In this document: positions 34,161-42,793 of the stretch, piece after piece | Position numbering within the stretch: position 1 is the stretch's first letter | Layout of the letters: each line of letters opens with the position of its first letter | The notes under the pieces: generated by a model | Told to the model about the DNA's origin: nothing | Database searches by the model: none | Seen by the model: the letters and a program-made list of their open reading frames with translations, nothing else | Source: Streptomyces sp. SAT1 | GTDB lineage: Bacteria; Actinomycetota; Actinomycetes; Streptomycetales; Streptomycetaceae | Direction: 5' to 3' | Assembly (NCBI RefSeq): GCF_001654495.1 | Contig: NZ_CP015849.1 | Location: 6,303,001 to 6,367,000 of the forward strand | Length of the DNA stretch: 64,000 bases | Made by a program: the position numbers and the translations under genes

Positions 34161-35135
34161 TCAGCCGCCGGCCCGCGCCGCCAGCCGCGCCTTGCGCGCC
34201 GCCAGCTTCTCGTCGAACTTGGTGGCCTCCGTGTTCAGGCCGCCCATGAACAGGCCCAGCTCCTCCTGCGCGCGCAGCCCCTCAGGGCCGAGACCGCCGA
34301 TCTCCATGATCTTCAGATAGCGCAGCACGGGCTGGAGCACGTCGTCGTGGTGGATGCGCAGGTTGTAGACCTCGCCGATGGCCATCTGGGCCGCCGCCCG
34401 CTCGAAGCCCGGAATGCCGTGGCCCGGCATGCGGAAGCCGACCACGACGTCCCGCACCGCCCGCATCGTGAGGTCGGGGGCGATCTCGAAGGCCGCCTTG
34501 AGCAGATTGCGGTAGAAGATCATGTGCAGGTTCTCGTCGGCCGCGATGCGCGCGAGCATGCGGTCGCAGACCGGGTCGCCCGACTGGTGGCCGGTGTTGC
34601 GGTGCGAGATCCGCGTGGCCAGCTCCTGGAAGGCGACATAGGCCACCGAGTGCAGCATCGAGTGGCTGTTGTCGGACTCGAAGCCCTCGCTCATGTGCGA
34701 CATCCGGAACCGCTCCAGCTGGTCCGGGTCGACCGCGCGCGAGGCCAGCAGGTAGTCGCGCATCACGATGCCGTGCCTGCCCTCCTCCGCGGTCCAGCGG
34801 TGCACCCAGGTCCCCCAGGCGCCGTCACGGCCGAAGAGCGTGGCGATCTCGTGGTGGTAGCTGGGCAGGTTGTCCTCGGTCAGCAGATTGACGACGAGGG
34901 CGATCCGGCCGATCTCGGTGACCTTCGACTGCTCCTTCTCCCACGCCTCGCCGTCCTCGAAGAGCCCGGGGAAGTTCCGGCCGTCGCTCCAGGGGACGTA
35001 CTCGTGCGGCATCCAGTCCTTGGCGACCCGCAGATGCCGGTCGAGTTCCTTCTCGACCACCTCTTCCAGCGCGTAGAGCAGCCGCGCGTCGGTCCAGGCG
35101 GACGAACTGCCGAGGTGCGAGGAAGTGATCGTCAA
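34161..35135 (-). CDS. Acyl-ACP desaturase
   Basis: A 324-residue ferritin-like di-iron desaturase. Iron ligands are in EDNLPSYHHE (about 87-96), WTAEEGRHG (Glu117/118 and His121) and ADENLHMIFY (Glu201, His204), the pattern of stearoyl-ACP desaturases. It introduces a double bond into acyl-ACP and so adjusts membrane fluidity. Upstream, at 35258-35309, there is a 15-bp iterated repeat that may bind a fatty-acid regulator. It is a single-gene unit. Confidence 0.93.
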   Translation of the reverse strand: MTITSSHLGSSSAWTDARLLYALEEVVEKELDRHLRVAKDWMPHEYVPWSDGRNFPGLFEDGEAWEKEQSKVTEIGRIALVVNLLTEDNLPSYHHEIATLFGRDGAWGTWVHRWTAEEGRHGIVMRDYLLASRAVDPDQLERFRMSHMSEGFESDNSHSMLHSVAYVAFQELATRISHRNTGHQSGDPVCDRMLARIAADENLHMIFYRNLLKAAFEIAPDLTMRAVRDVVVGFRMPGHGIPGFERAAAQMAIGEVYNLRIHHDDVLQPVLRYLKIMEIGGLGPEGLRAQEELGLFMGGLNTEATKFDEKLAARKARLAARAGG

Positions 35136-35257
35136 GAGAACTCCAAGGGGACGCGCGCGGGCGGGGCCGGCGGGTACATGCGGGAACAGAGCGCACGACG
35201 ACGTGCGGGGGGACAGCTCGATGTACGCGGGAACCGGCGAGCGGTGCCGGATCCGTC

Positions 35258-35309
35258 AACCTACGGGATCGTAGGCTACGAGACCGTAGGTTACGAAGCC
35301 GTAGGTTAA
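35258..35309 (-). promoter_or_regulatory. 15-bp iterons upstream of the desaturase gene
   Basis: Read on the minus strand, AACCTACGGCTTCGT, AACCTACGGTCTCGT and AGCCTACGATCCCGT follow each other without gap, then AGGTT. Each unit contains CCTACG; on the other strand CGTAGG recurs in phase at 15 bases. The block lies 120-175 bases upstream of the desaturase ATG. No other gene claims it. It resembles operator arrays of TetR-type lipid regulators, but the binding protein is unknown. The rest of the 343-base gap 35136-35478 shows nothing else clear. Confidence 0.65.
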
Positions 35310-35478
35310 GGGCGTCGTAAAGATCACTGATCAGACCGCACGGCCGGGAGAAGCGGCGGGCGCGGGACGGCTCCGGGACCCGCAGGTCCCGGAGCCGGGC
35401 GGGCGACCCGTTCACCCGGACGAGGGCGCTGTGCGCCCCGCCGGGAGAGAGGCAAGTCACACCGCCGCGAGCCCGCCG

Positions 35479-37104
35479 CTACGTGGGATCCCCGACCGCC
35501 TCCCGGGTGGTCTCCGTCAGTCTTCCCTCCTCCAGGAGCAGCCACCGGGTGATGCCGATCGACTCCAGGAACGGCAGATCGTGGCTCGCCACCAACAGGG
35601 CGCCCTCGTAGGACTCCAGAGCGGTGGTCAGCCGGCGCACGCTCGCCAGGTCCAGATTGTTCGTCGGTTCGTCCAGCAGCAGGAGCTGCGGCGCGGGCTC
35701 GGCCAGCATCAGCGCGGCCAGTGCCGCCCGGAAGCGCTCGCCGCCGGACAGCGTAGCGGCCGGCTGGTCGGCGCGGGCGCCCCGGAACAGGAAGCGGGCG
35801 AGCCGGGCCCGGACCCGGTTGTCCGTGGCGTCCGGCGCGAACCGGGCCACGTTCTCGGCGACGCTCAGCCGATCGTCGAGGACGTCGAGGCGCTGCGGCA
35901 GGAACCGCAGCGGCACGTGCGCCACCGCCTCGCCCGCCACCGGCGCCAGCTCCCCGGCGACCGTGCGCAGCAGCGTCGTCTTGCCCGCGCCGTTGCGCCC
36001 GACCAGCGCGATCCGTTCCGGTCCGTACAGGTCCAGGCCGCCGCGCGCACACGCGCCGTGGGCCGTCTCCAGGTCCCGCAGGGTGAGGACGGCACGGCCC
36101 GGCGGTACGGCCGTGTACGGCAGCTCGATCCGGATCTCGTCGTCGTCGCGCACCGCCTCCACCGCCTCGTCGAGCCGCTCCCTGGCCTCGGCCAGCTTCT
36201 CCTCGTGCATCAGGCGGTGCTTGCCCGCCGACTCCTGCGCGGAGCGCTTGCGCTGGTTCATCACCGCCCTGGGCTCGCGTCTGGTGTCGTACATCTTCTG
36301 GCCGTAGCGCTTGCGGCGGGCCAGTTTCACGTGCGCGTCGGCCAGTTCACGGCGCTGGCGGCGCAGATCGGTCCCGGCGACCCGGACCATCCGCTCGGCG
36401 GCCTCCTGCTCGACGGCCAGCGCCTGCTCGTACGCCGAGAAGCTGCCGCCGTACCAGGTGATCTCCCCGGAGCGCAGATCGGCGATCCGGTCGGCCAGCT
36501 CCAGCAGACCGCGGTCGTGGCTGACCACGACCAGCACGCCCGGCCAGGCGGAGACCGCCGCGTACAGCCGTCTCCGCGCGTACAGGTCGAGGTTGTTGGT
36601 CGGCTCGTCCAGGAGCAGCACCTCGGGCCGGCGCAGCAGCAGCGCGGCCAGCCGCAGCAGGACCGACTCGCCGCCGGACACCTCCGCGACGGTGCGGTCG
36701 AGCCCGAGGTGGCCGAGCCCGAGTTCGCCGAGGGCGGCCAGGGCGCGTTCCTCCACGTCCCAGTCGTCGCCGACGGTCTCGAAGTGCTCCTCGGACGCGT
36801 CGCCCGCCTCGATGGCGTGCAGCGCGGCCCGCCGCGCGGCGATGCCGAGCGCCTCGTCGACGCGGAGCGCGGTGTCGAGCGTGACGTTCTGCGGCAGGTG
36901 TCCGACCTCGCCGACCGCGCGGACCGTGCCGCCGGACGGGGTGAGCTCACCGGCGAGCAGTCTCAACAGGGTGGACTTGCCCGAGCCGTTGACGCCGACG
37001 AGCCCGGTGCGGCCGGGGCCGAAGGCGGCGTCGAGGCCGGAGAGGACGGAGGTCCCGTCCGGCCAGGCGAAGGACAGGGACGAACAGGTGAGGGATGCTG
37101 ACAT
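35479..37104 (-). CDS. ABC-F family ATPase (ribosome-associated)
   Basis: A 541-residue protein with two ATP-binding cassettes and no membrane domain. Walker A motifs are GVNGSGKST and GRNGAGKTT; signatures are VSGGESVLLRLA and LSGGERFRAAL; Walker B motifs are VLLLDEPTNNLDL and LLLLDEPTNNLDL. A linker of about 80 charged residues (LADAHVKLARRKRYGQKM) between them is the part that reaches into the ribosome. ABC-F proteins either regulate translation or displace antibiotics from the peptidyl-transferase centre. The long leader with a consensus promoter and possible upstream mini-ORF supports a drug-inducible resistance role, though this is inferred. The ATG at 37104 starts MSASLTCSSLSFA. Confidence 0.92.
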   Translation of the reverse strand: MSASLTCSSLSFAWPDGTSVLSGLDAAFGPGRTGLVGVNGSGKSTLLRLLAGELTPSGGTVRAVGEVGHLPQNVTLDTALRVDEALGIAARRAALHAIEAGDASEEHFETVGDDWDVEERALAALGELGLGHLGLDRTVAEVSGGESVLLRLAALLLRRPEVLLLDEPTNNLDLYARRRLYAAVSAWPGVLVVVSHDRGLLELADRIADLRSGEITWYGGSFSAYEQALAVEQEAAERMVRVAGTDLRRQRRELADAHVKLARRKRYGQKMYDTRREPRAVMNQRKRSAQESAGKHRLMHEEKLAEARERLDEAVEAVRDDDEIRIELPYTAVPPGRAVLTLRDLETAHGACARGGLDLYGPERIALVGRNGAGKTTLLRTVAGELAPVAGEAVAHVPLRFLPQRLDVLDDRLSVAENVARFAPDATDNRVRARLARFLFRGARADQPAATLSGGERFRAALAALMLAEPAPQLLLLDEPTNNLDLASVRRLTTALESYEGALLVASHDLPFLESIGITRWLLLEEGRLTETTREAVGDPT

Positions 37105-37344
37105 GGGCGCCTCGCGGGTGCTGGATGCGGTGGGTACGGGAAGCGGACATGCACCTGGACACCGCGGGACCACGGACACCGTGTGGGAGGGACGCCACGG
37201 GGCAGAAGAAATGCCCTGGGCCGGACTCCGTCAGGACGGCTCGACGCCGAGGTCGCACGCGACGCACACACCTGTGCGGTGTGACGCGGTGTCTCAGGAC
37301 CTCAGACGGACAACGTCCTTCTCCGATCGACGGCAACAGAACCG
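37105..37344 (-). promoter_or_regulatory. Long 5' leader of the ABC-F gene, possible attenuator with a 3-codon uORF
   Basis: About 240 bases of leader lie between the predicted transcription start and the ATG. Near its 5' end, GGAG (37324-37321) is followed after 7 bases by TTG-TCC-GTC-TGA (37313-37302), a possible three-codon leader peptide. Downstream are CACACC/GGTGTG and GGGCA/TGCCC stem-loops (the latter around 37199-37215). Such short uORFs with alternative hairpins control other ABC-F genes by ribosome stalling. The pieces are visible; the mechanism is inferred. Confidence 0.45.
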
Positions 37345-37350
37345 CTGTAC

Positions 37351-37379
37351 ACCGTAGGAGCGGCCCCCAGGGCTGTCAA
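37351..37379 (-). promoter_or_regulatory. Consensus housekeeping promoter of the ABC-F gene
   Basis: Minus strand: TTGACA (37379-37374), exactly 17 bases, then TACGGT (37356-37351). This is a near-perfect promoter for the principal sigma factor HrdB and the best -35 in the window. It predicts a start near 37344. Confidence 0.75.
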
Positions 37380-37423
37380 CGCGATTACGGGCGGACCCCC
37401 CCGCCCAGGGAAGGAGGCCGGCC

Positions 37424-38116
37424 ATGACCGACGGCGCGCGCTCCGCCGCACCCCGGCGGCCCCCGCTCTCCCTGCCCGCCCGGCTGTCCCTGCTGGCCTG
37501 GGACAGCGCCCGGCCGCCGCACGGCGCCGACGTCCTGCCCCGCCTGGTCCGGGCCGGTGCCCTGGCCGAACTGGCCCAGCGCGGACTGCTCGTCGACGAC
37601 CACGGCGTCGCCACCCCCGCCGACCTCGACTCCTCGACCGGCGACCCGGTCCTGGACGGCCTGCTCGAACTCGTCCGGGAGTCCGGGCCGCGCCCCTGGC
37701 GGGGCTGGGTGAGCGCGTGGGCCGGGTACACCTTCACGGCCGTACGGGAGCAGCTGACCGCCGGGGGATGGCTGCGTGCGGGGCCGCGGCGCGCGCTCGG
37801 CCTCCTGCCGCCCGCGCGGTACACCCCGGCGCGCGCCGGGGTCCCGGCCGCCCTGCGCGAGCGGGCGCGACGGCTGCTGGACGGCACCCGGCCCGCCGCG
37901 GCGGCCGACGCGCGCGACGCGCTCGTCGCCGTCCTCGCGGTGGCCGCGGGGCTGCTCCCCGCCCCGCCCGGCGCCGACCGGGCCGCCCGGGAGCGGCGGG
38001 CCGACGAACTGGCCGGGCGCGCCGCGGCGGCGGACCCGGCCCTCGGCCGGGTCCTCGACGAGCTGCGCGCGGCATTGTCCGCGGCGGTCACGGCTGCGGC
38101 GCCCGCGCGCGGCTGA
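37424..38116 (+). CDS. GPP34 (GOLPH3)-like protein
   Basis: A 230-residue protein resembling the GPP34/GOLPH3 family: LSLPARLSLLAWD at the start, LVRAGALAELAQRGLLVDDHG, and DPVLDGLLELVRES in the middle, then an Arg/Ala-rich helical C-terminal half. Eukaryotic members bind phosphatidylinositol 4-phosphate; the Streptomyces paralogues are numerous and their role is unknown. It diverges from the ABC-F gene with the ABC-F promoter between them. The ATG at 37424 has an AGGGAAGGAGG ribosome site. Confidence 0.82.
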   Translation: MTDGARSAAPRRPPLSLPARLSLLAWDSARPPHGADVLPRLVRAGALAELAQRGLLVDDHGVATPADLDSSTGDPVLDGLLELVRESGPRPWRGWVSAWAGYTFTAVREQLTAGGWLRAGPRRALGLLPPARYTPARAGVPAALRERARRLLDGTRPAAAADARDALVAVLAVAAGLLPAPPGADRAARERRADELAGRAAAADPALGRVLDELRAALSAAVTAAAPARG

Positions 38117-38749
38117 GCCTTCCGTCTCGCCCGTGCCCTGGGAGGCCACGACGGCGGCACCTGCGCGCGGCTGAGCCGCGTCGGCCCAGGACGCCCGCCC
38201 GGCTCGAACCACCCCACACGGCCCCACTCGGCCTGCCCCGCCGCCCCGGACCTGCCTGCTTGGCCCGGCCCGTCCCGTACCGAACTGCCTGGTCCGGTCC
38301 GCCTGGGTCCTTCCGCCCGGTCCGGTTCACGCCGTACTGGCCCACGCGGCCCGGCCCGCCTGGGGTCCGTCTGCCTGGCCCGGCTCGCCCCGCACCGAAC
38401 TGCCTGGTCCGGCCCGCCCCGTACCGGCCTACGCGGCCCGGCCCGCCCCGGGCCTGCCTGCTCTGGCCCGCACCGTACCGACCACTCGGCCTGGTCCGCC
38501 CCGGACCCGCCCGCCGGGCCTGACTCGTCCTGTACCTGCCTACCGGGCCTGACCCGCCCCGGACCTTTCCGCCGACCCTGACCCGCCCCGGACCTTTCCG
38601 CCGACCCTGGCCCGCCCCGGACCCTTCCACCGGGCCTGACCCGCCTCGGCCCCCGGCCCGAACCGGCCGTCTCCAGCCCGCCCCGCGCGTCGCGTACACG
38701 GCGGATTCCTGCCAGCCGTGTCCCGCGTCCGCCTGGTTGAGTTCCGGGC
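38117..38749. repeat. 630-bp non-coding repeat-rich spacer
   Basis: No convincing gene lies in these 633 bases. They consist of degenerate repeats built from GGCCCG-CCTG-GTCC words. The clearest part is a 29-base tandem unit beginning CCCGCCCCGGACC in three copies near 38552, 38581 and 38610. Earlier copies of CGAACTGCCTGGTCCGG at about 38280 and 38397 are about 117 bases apart. Both strands contain long open frames only because of the GC bias. It separates two genes in the same direction. Confidence 0.75.
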
Positions 38750-39622
38750 ATGACGAAGTCGAACGCCGATACGAACACCCTGCGCGGGCGCGCCCTCGCC
38801 TTCCGCGCCCTGCATGTCCCGGGCCGCCCGCTGGTGCTGCCCAACGCCTGGGACGCGATGAGCGCACGGCTCGCCGAGGAGGCGGGCGCTGCGGCCGTGG
38901 CGACCACCAGCGCGGGGCTCGCCTGGGCGCTGGGCGAGGCGGACGGCGACCGGCTGGACCGGGACCGGGCGCTGGCCGCCCTCGCCCGCGTCACCGCCGT
39001 CACCGGCCTGCCGGTCAGCGCGGACATCGAGAGCGGCTATGCGAAGGACGCCGCCGGAGTGGCCGCCACCGTCCGCGCGGTGCTCGCCGCCGGAGCGGTG
39101 GGCGTCAACATCGAGGACGCCGCGCACGAGGCGGGCGGGGGCGCGCTGCGGTCGGTGGCCGAGCAGGCGGAGCGGCTGGAGGCGGCGCGCGAGGCGGCGG
39201 ACGCGGCAGGGGTGCCGCTGTTCGTCAACGCCCGCGTCGACACCTTCCTGCGCGGCGCCGGAGGTGTGGACGCCACTCTGGAGCGGGCCGCCGCCTACCG
39301 CGCGGCGGGCGCCGACGGCGTCTTCGTGCCCGGGGCCGTCGATCCGGGCGTGGTGAAGACGCTCGCCGACGGCGTCGACGGTCCGCTCAACGTGCTGGCC
39401 GTCCCCGGTGCCCCGCCGGTCGCCGAGCTGGCCGCCCTCGGCGTCGCACGGGTGAGCGCCGGATCCGCCCTCGCCGAGACCGCCTACGCCGCCGCCCGCC
39501 GTGCCGTGCGGGAGCTGCTGGCGCAGGGCACCCTCGGCGCCCCGGCGGACGGCTTCGGCTACGCCGCCCTGAACGCGCTTCCGGCCCGCGCCGACCGGAA
39601 CGCTGCGGGTCACTACAGCTAG
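38750..39622 (+). CDS. Isocitrate lyase / PEP mutase family protein
   Basis: A 290-residue TIM-barrel enzyme of the PEP mutase/isocitrate lyase superfamily. LVLPNAWDAMSARLAEEAG, TTSAGLAWALGEADG, LPVSADIESGYAKD (metal-binding Asp), VGVNIEDAAHEAG and LFVNARVDTFL are the superfamily landmarks. The catalytic Cys motif of isocitrate lyase (KKCGH) is absent, so it is more likely a C-C or P-C bond enzyme such as an oxaloacetate hydrolase-like or carboxyphosphonoenolpyruvate-mutase-like protein. The substrate is unknown. It stands alone after the repeat spacer. Confidence 0.87.
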   Translation: MTKSNADTNTLRGRALAFRALHVPGRPLVLPNAWDAMSARLAEEAGAAAVATTSAGLAWALGEADGDRLDRDRALAALARVTAVTGLPVSADIESGYAKDAAGVAATVRAVLAAGAVGVNIEDAAHEAGGGALRSVAEQAERLEAAREAADAAGVPLFVNARVDTFLRGAGGVDATLERAAAYRAAGADGVFVPGAVDPGVVKTLADGVDGPLNVLAVPGAPPVAELAALGVARVSAGSALAETAYAAARRAVRELLAQGTLGAPADGFGYAALNALPARADRNAAGHYS

Positions 39623-39659
39623 CAGCCGGTCCTGGGGCCGTTCCCGGCCCGGAGCGGGG

Positions 39660-40076
39660 TCAGAGCACGTCCCGCATCAGCTCGGCGAGGTCGTGGTCGA
39701 GGTCGAGCTGCCGGTACTCCAGACCCACGGGCACCAGCTCGCCCGTCGCCTGGAGGAAACGCCGTATCTCACCGCTGAGGACGTGCACCACGGCGGTGCC
39801 CTCCGGGGCGTGGAACTCCAGGACGGTGCGGTCGTACCCGTAGGGGCGCACACGGACGTCCCCGTGCCCCTCGGGCTCGCGCAGACCGGCCGCCAGCAGA
39901 TCGCGGGCGAACGTCCAGCAGACCTCGACACCTTCGAGGGTGGCGGGCGCCGGGAAGGTCATGCGGACGGCGAACGGGTCGCTCCGGTCGTAGTGCAGTG
40001 TGGCGGGGATGCTGGGCATCCGCGGGGCTGCCGCGACCAGGCGTGCCTCGACGGTCTGCTCGATGACGGTGGACAA
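39660..40076 (-). CDS. SsgA-family sporulation/cell division protein
   Basis: A 138-residue SsgA-like protein. The family pattern is seen in PATLHYDRSDPFAVRMTFP, VCWTFARDLLAAGLREPEGHGDVRV and LDLDHDLAELMRDVL. These proteins help place septa and remodel the wall during sporulation in Streptomyces. From memory it is most like SsgD, which is why the region resembles that part of S. coelicolor, but I did not assign the name. The TTG at 40076 has a GGGAGC ribosome site 6-8 bases upstream; starts further upstream are unlikely. Confidence 0.88.
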   Translation of the reverse strand: MSTVIEQTVEARLVAAAPRMPSIPATLHYDRSDPFAVRMTFPAPATLEGVEVCWTFARDLLAAGLREPEGHGDVRVRPYGYDRTVLEFHAPEGTAVVHVLSGEIRRFLQATGELVPVGLEYRQLDLDHDLAELMRDVL

Positions 40077-40326
40077 CGCCTTGCTCCCTTGTGACGTCTG
40101 ACGGCCGGGGGACACGTCCGGGTGGATGAAGCTCGGGCACTGGAAGAGACGACTGAATCAGCCGTTGAGTGCACACGGGGAGCGAGTGACCTCGGTCACC
40201 GCGTTCATGCATGCGAGTGACATGAGTCTCGGCCGGGCCGGTCCTCCGGTGTTCCGCCGTGCGTGCGGCGGGAGTTGGCGGAGGACGTCTGGACGCCGTC
40301 CGGCCGGTGGGCTAGCTTCGCCCGCC

Positions 40327-41517
40327 ATGAGGCGCTGGGGAACGATGCGACGGATGAGCCGTACGAGCAGCACGAGCCGTACGAGCGGCGTGGGCAGCAC
40401 GAGCCGGGGGAGCGGACCGGCGGCCCGGACCGGGCGGACGGCGGCCGTGGCCCTGGGAGTGGCGGTGCTGGCCGTGTCGGCGGCCGTGCCCGCCCAGGCG
40501 GGCGGCGGGGACCGGGACGCGGCGGGGGCGCGGCGACCGCACGCGCCGCACTGGCGGCTGACGGACGGCGGCGCCCCGGACGTCCGCTTCCGCGGGCTGT
40601 CCGCCGTCAGCCGCCGCACCGCCTGGGTGGCCGGCACCGGCGGCACCGTGCTGCGCACCACCGACGGCGGCACCTCCTGGCGGAACGTCTCACCGGCCGG
40701 CGGCGCGGACCTGGAGTTCCGGGACATCGAGGCGTTCGACGCGCGGCGGGCCGTGGCGCTGGCCATCGGCGAGGGCGAGGCGTCCCGGGTGTACCGCACC
40801 GAGGACGGCGGGGCGACCTGGACGGAGTCCTTCCGCAACACCGACACCGCCGCCTTCTACGACTGCCTCGCCTTCTTCGACTCCCGGCACGGCCTGGCGA
40901 TGAGCGACCCGGTCGACGGCAGGTTCCGCATCCTGTCCACCGCCGACGGCGGCCGCTCCTGGAAGGTGCTGCCCGACCGGGGCATGCCGGCCGCCCAGCC
41001 CGGCGAGGCGGGGTTCGCCGCGAGCGGCCAGTGCCTGGTCGCCTCCGGGCCGCGGGACGTGTGGCTGGCCACCGGCGGCGGCGCACGCGCGCGCGTGCTG
41101 CACTCTTCTGACCGCGGGCTGACCTGGCGGGCCACCGATGTGCCGGTCCCGGCGGGCGACCCGGCCAAGGGCGTCTTCGCGCTGGCCGTCCGGGACCGTA
41201 CGCACGCGCTGGCGGTCGGCGGTGACTACCGCGCCGACCAGGCGTCGCCGCGCGCGTCCGCCACGAGTTCCGACGGCGGGCGCACCTGGCGGCCGTCCGC
41301 CGTGCCGCCGCAGGCCTACCGCTCCGGCGCCGCCTGGCTCCCGTACACCCGGGCGTCCGCCCTCGCGGTCGGCCCCACCGGGACCGACCTCACCACCGAC
41401 GGCGGCCGGACCTGGCGCACGGTCGACGCCGGTTCGTACGACACCGTCGACTGTGCCTGGGACGGCGGATGCTGGGCATCCGGGGAGAAGGGGCGGATCG
41501 CTCGACTGGCGCACTGA
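40327..41517 (+). CDS. Secreted BNR/WD40-like repeat protein
   Basis: A 396-residue exported protein. After a Ser/Thr/Arg-rich N-terminus there is a signal helix (TAAVALGVAVLAVSAAVPAQA, about 40-60). The mature part shows a beta-propeller of the BNR or Ycf48-like type, with repeated DGG-x-T/S-W turns: TDGGTSWRNV, EDGGATWTESF, ADGGRSWKVL, SDRGLTWRAT, SDGGRTWRPS and TDGGRTWRTV. Annotated relatives are often called oxidoreductases without proof. The first ATG is used; a second at residue 10 is possible. Confidence 0.85.
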   Translation: MRRWGTMRRMSRTSSTSRTSGVGSTSRGSGPAARTGRTAAVALGVAVLAVSAAVPAQAGGGDRDAAGARRPHAPHWRLTDGGAPDVRFRGLSAVSRRTAWVAGTGGTVLRTTDGGTSWRNVSPAGGADLEFRDIEAFDARRAVALAIGEGEASRVYRTEDGGATWTESFRNTDTAAFYDCLAFFDSRHGLAMSDPVDGRFRILSTADGGRSWKVLPDRGMPAAQPGEAGFAASGQCLVASGPRDVWLATGGGARARVLHSSDRGLTWRATDVPVPAGDPAKGVFALAVRDRTHALAVGGDYRADQASPRASATSSDGGRTWRPSAVPPQAYRSGAAWLPYTRASALAVGPTGTDLTTDGGRTWRTVDAGSYDTVDCAWDGGCWASGEKGRIARLAH

Positions 41518-41587
41518 ACATCGCCTGATGTGACGAATTGTTCCAGGATGCGGGTATCCGTTCCTTGACAGAGAGGAAGTGAACGGC

Positions 41588-41914
41588 ATGCCACGCGGGT
41601 CCAGTCCCAAACGCGAGCGCCAGTACGAACACATCAAGGAGAGCGAGCAGGAGCGGGGCCGGAGCACCGGCCGGGCCGAGGAGATCGCCGCGCGCACGGT
41701 GAACAAGGAACGCGCCCGCTCTGGCGAGTCCAAGACCGCGAGCCGCGTCTCGACGCAGGACATGTCCTCCGGCAAACGCGGCGGACAGCGCTCGGGCCAC
41801 GGCTCCCAGGGGCCCACCTACGACCAGCTCTACGAAGAGGCCAAGCGGCGCAACATCCACGGCCGCTCGGACATGAACAAGCAGCAGCTCCAGCGGGCCC
41901 TGGGCAAGAACTGA
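41588..41914 (+). CDS. Small basic protein, plasmid-stabilisation-like
   Basis: A 108-residue, very charged protein (KRERQYEHIKESEQERGRS, ARTVNKERARSGESK). The N-terminal half matches small Streptomyces proteins that are sometimes annotated as plasmid stabilisation proteins. The C-terminal YDQLYEEAKRRNIHGRSDMNKQQLQRAL looks like a Rho N-terminal/SAP-like helix pair that binds nucleic acid. No function is proven. ATG at 41588 has the GAGAGGA ribosome site ten bases away; a GTG at 41579 overlaps that site and is unlikely. Confidence 0.75.
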   Translation: MPRGSSPKRERQYEHIKESEQERGRSTGRAEEIAARTVNKERARSGESKTASRVSTQDMSSGKRGGQRSGHGSQGPTYDQLYEEAKRRNIHGRSDMNKQQLQRALGKN

Positions 41915-42070
41915 CCGGTCCCGCGCGGGACGGACCCGCCACCGGTCCGCACGGCCGGACCGCGGGCCCGTCCCGGAGCGCGGTGAGCCGACGTTCCTCC
42001 CCGCCGCGCGCAGCAGGGCCCCACCCCGCCGCCCCGGTCCGGCCGTGCCACGTCGTACGCTCGTCCCACC

Positions 42071-42778
42071 ATGACGACGACCGCAGGCATTCCCGAGGGC
42101 TGGCCCACGACCGAGGAGCAGGCCCGCGCCCTCCAGGACGAGTTGCGCACCCGCCTGGTGCTGGACGAGCCGGGACCGCCGCCCGGGGCGGGGCACGTGA
42201 CAGGGGTCGACGTCGCCTACGACGACGAGCTGGACGCCGTCGCCGCTGCGGCCGTCGTGCTGGACGCCGCCACGCTGCGGGTGGTCGCCGAGGCCACCGC
42301 CGTCGGCCGGATCTCCTTCCCGTACGTCCCCGGCCTGCTGGCCTTCCGGGAGATCCCCACGGTGCTCGCCGCCCTCGGCGCCCTGGACCGGGATCCCGGC
42401 CTGGTCGTCTGCGACGGCTACGGCCTCGCCCATCCCCGCCGCTTCGGCCTCGCCTGCCACCTCGGTGTGCTCACCGGGCTGCCGACGATCGGCGTCGCCA
42501 AGAACCCGTTCACCTTCACCCACGACGACCCGGGCGCCGCGCGCGGCAGCGCGGTGCCGCTGTCGGCCGGTCCGGACGAGGTGGGCCGCGCGCTGCGCAC
42601 CCGCGACGGGGTCAAACCCGTCTTCGTCTCGGTGGGCCATCGGGTGAGCCTGGACAACGCCTGCGCCCACACCCTCGCGCTCACCCCCTCCTACCGGCTG
42701 CCGGAGACCACCCGCCGGGCGGACGCCCTGTGCCGCAGGGCGCTCAAGGAGGCGACCGCGGACGCCCGCCCGGCATGA
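42071..42778 (+). CDS. nfi: Endonuclease V
   Basis: A 235-residue endonuclease V, which cuts DNA (and in some species RNA) near deaminated bases such as inosine. The catalytic aspartates are in GVDVAYDD and LVVCDGYGLAHPRRFG; the wedge PYVP appears in RISFPYVPGLLAFRE, and HLGVLTGLPTIGVAKN holds the substrate-binding lysine. It lies 156 bases after the small basic protein gene and just before the convergent oxidoreductase gene. It is one of several repair genes in the window. Confidence 0.94.
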   Translation: MTTTAGIPEGWPTTEEQARALQDELRTRLVLDEPGPPPGAGHVTGVDVAYDDELDAVAAAAVVLDAATLRVVAEATAVGRISFPYVPGLLAFREIPTVLAALGALDRDPGLVVCDGYGLAHPRRFGLACHLGVLTGLPTIGVAKNPFTFTHDDPGAARGSAVPLSAGPDEVGRALRTRDGVKPVFVSVGHRVSLDNACAHTLALTPSYRLPETTRRADALCRRALKEATADARPA

Positions 42779-42793
42779 TCCGAACGGAAGACC

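Noticed and set aside
38540..38640. Repeats that might be a CRISPR array
   Set aside because: Units are head to tail with no distinct spacers, and no cas gene is near.
42040..42070. Possible damage-type promoter of endonuclease V
   Set aside because: TACGCT is present but only five of nine -35 bases match.
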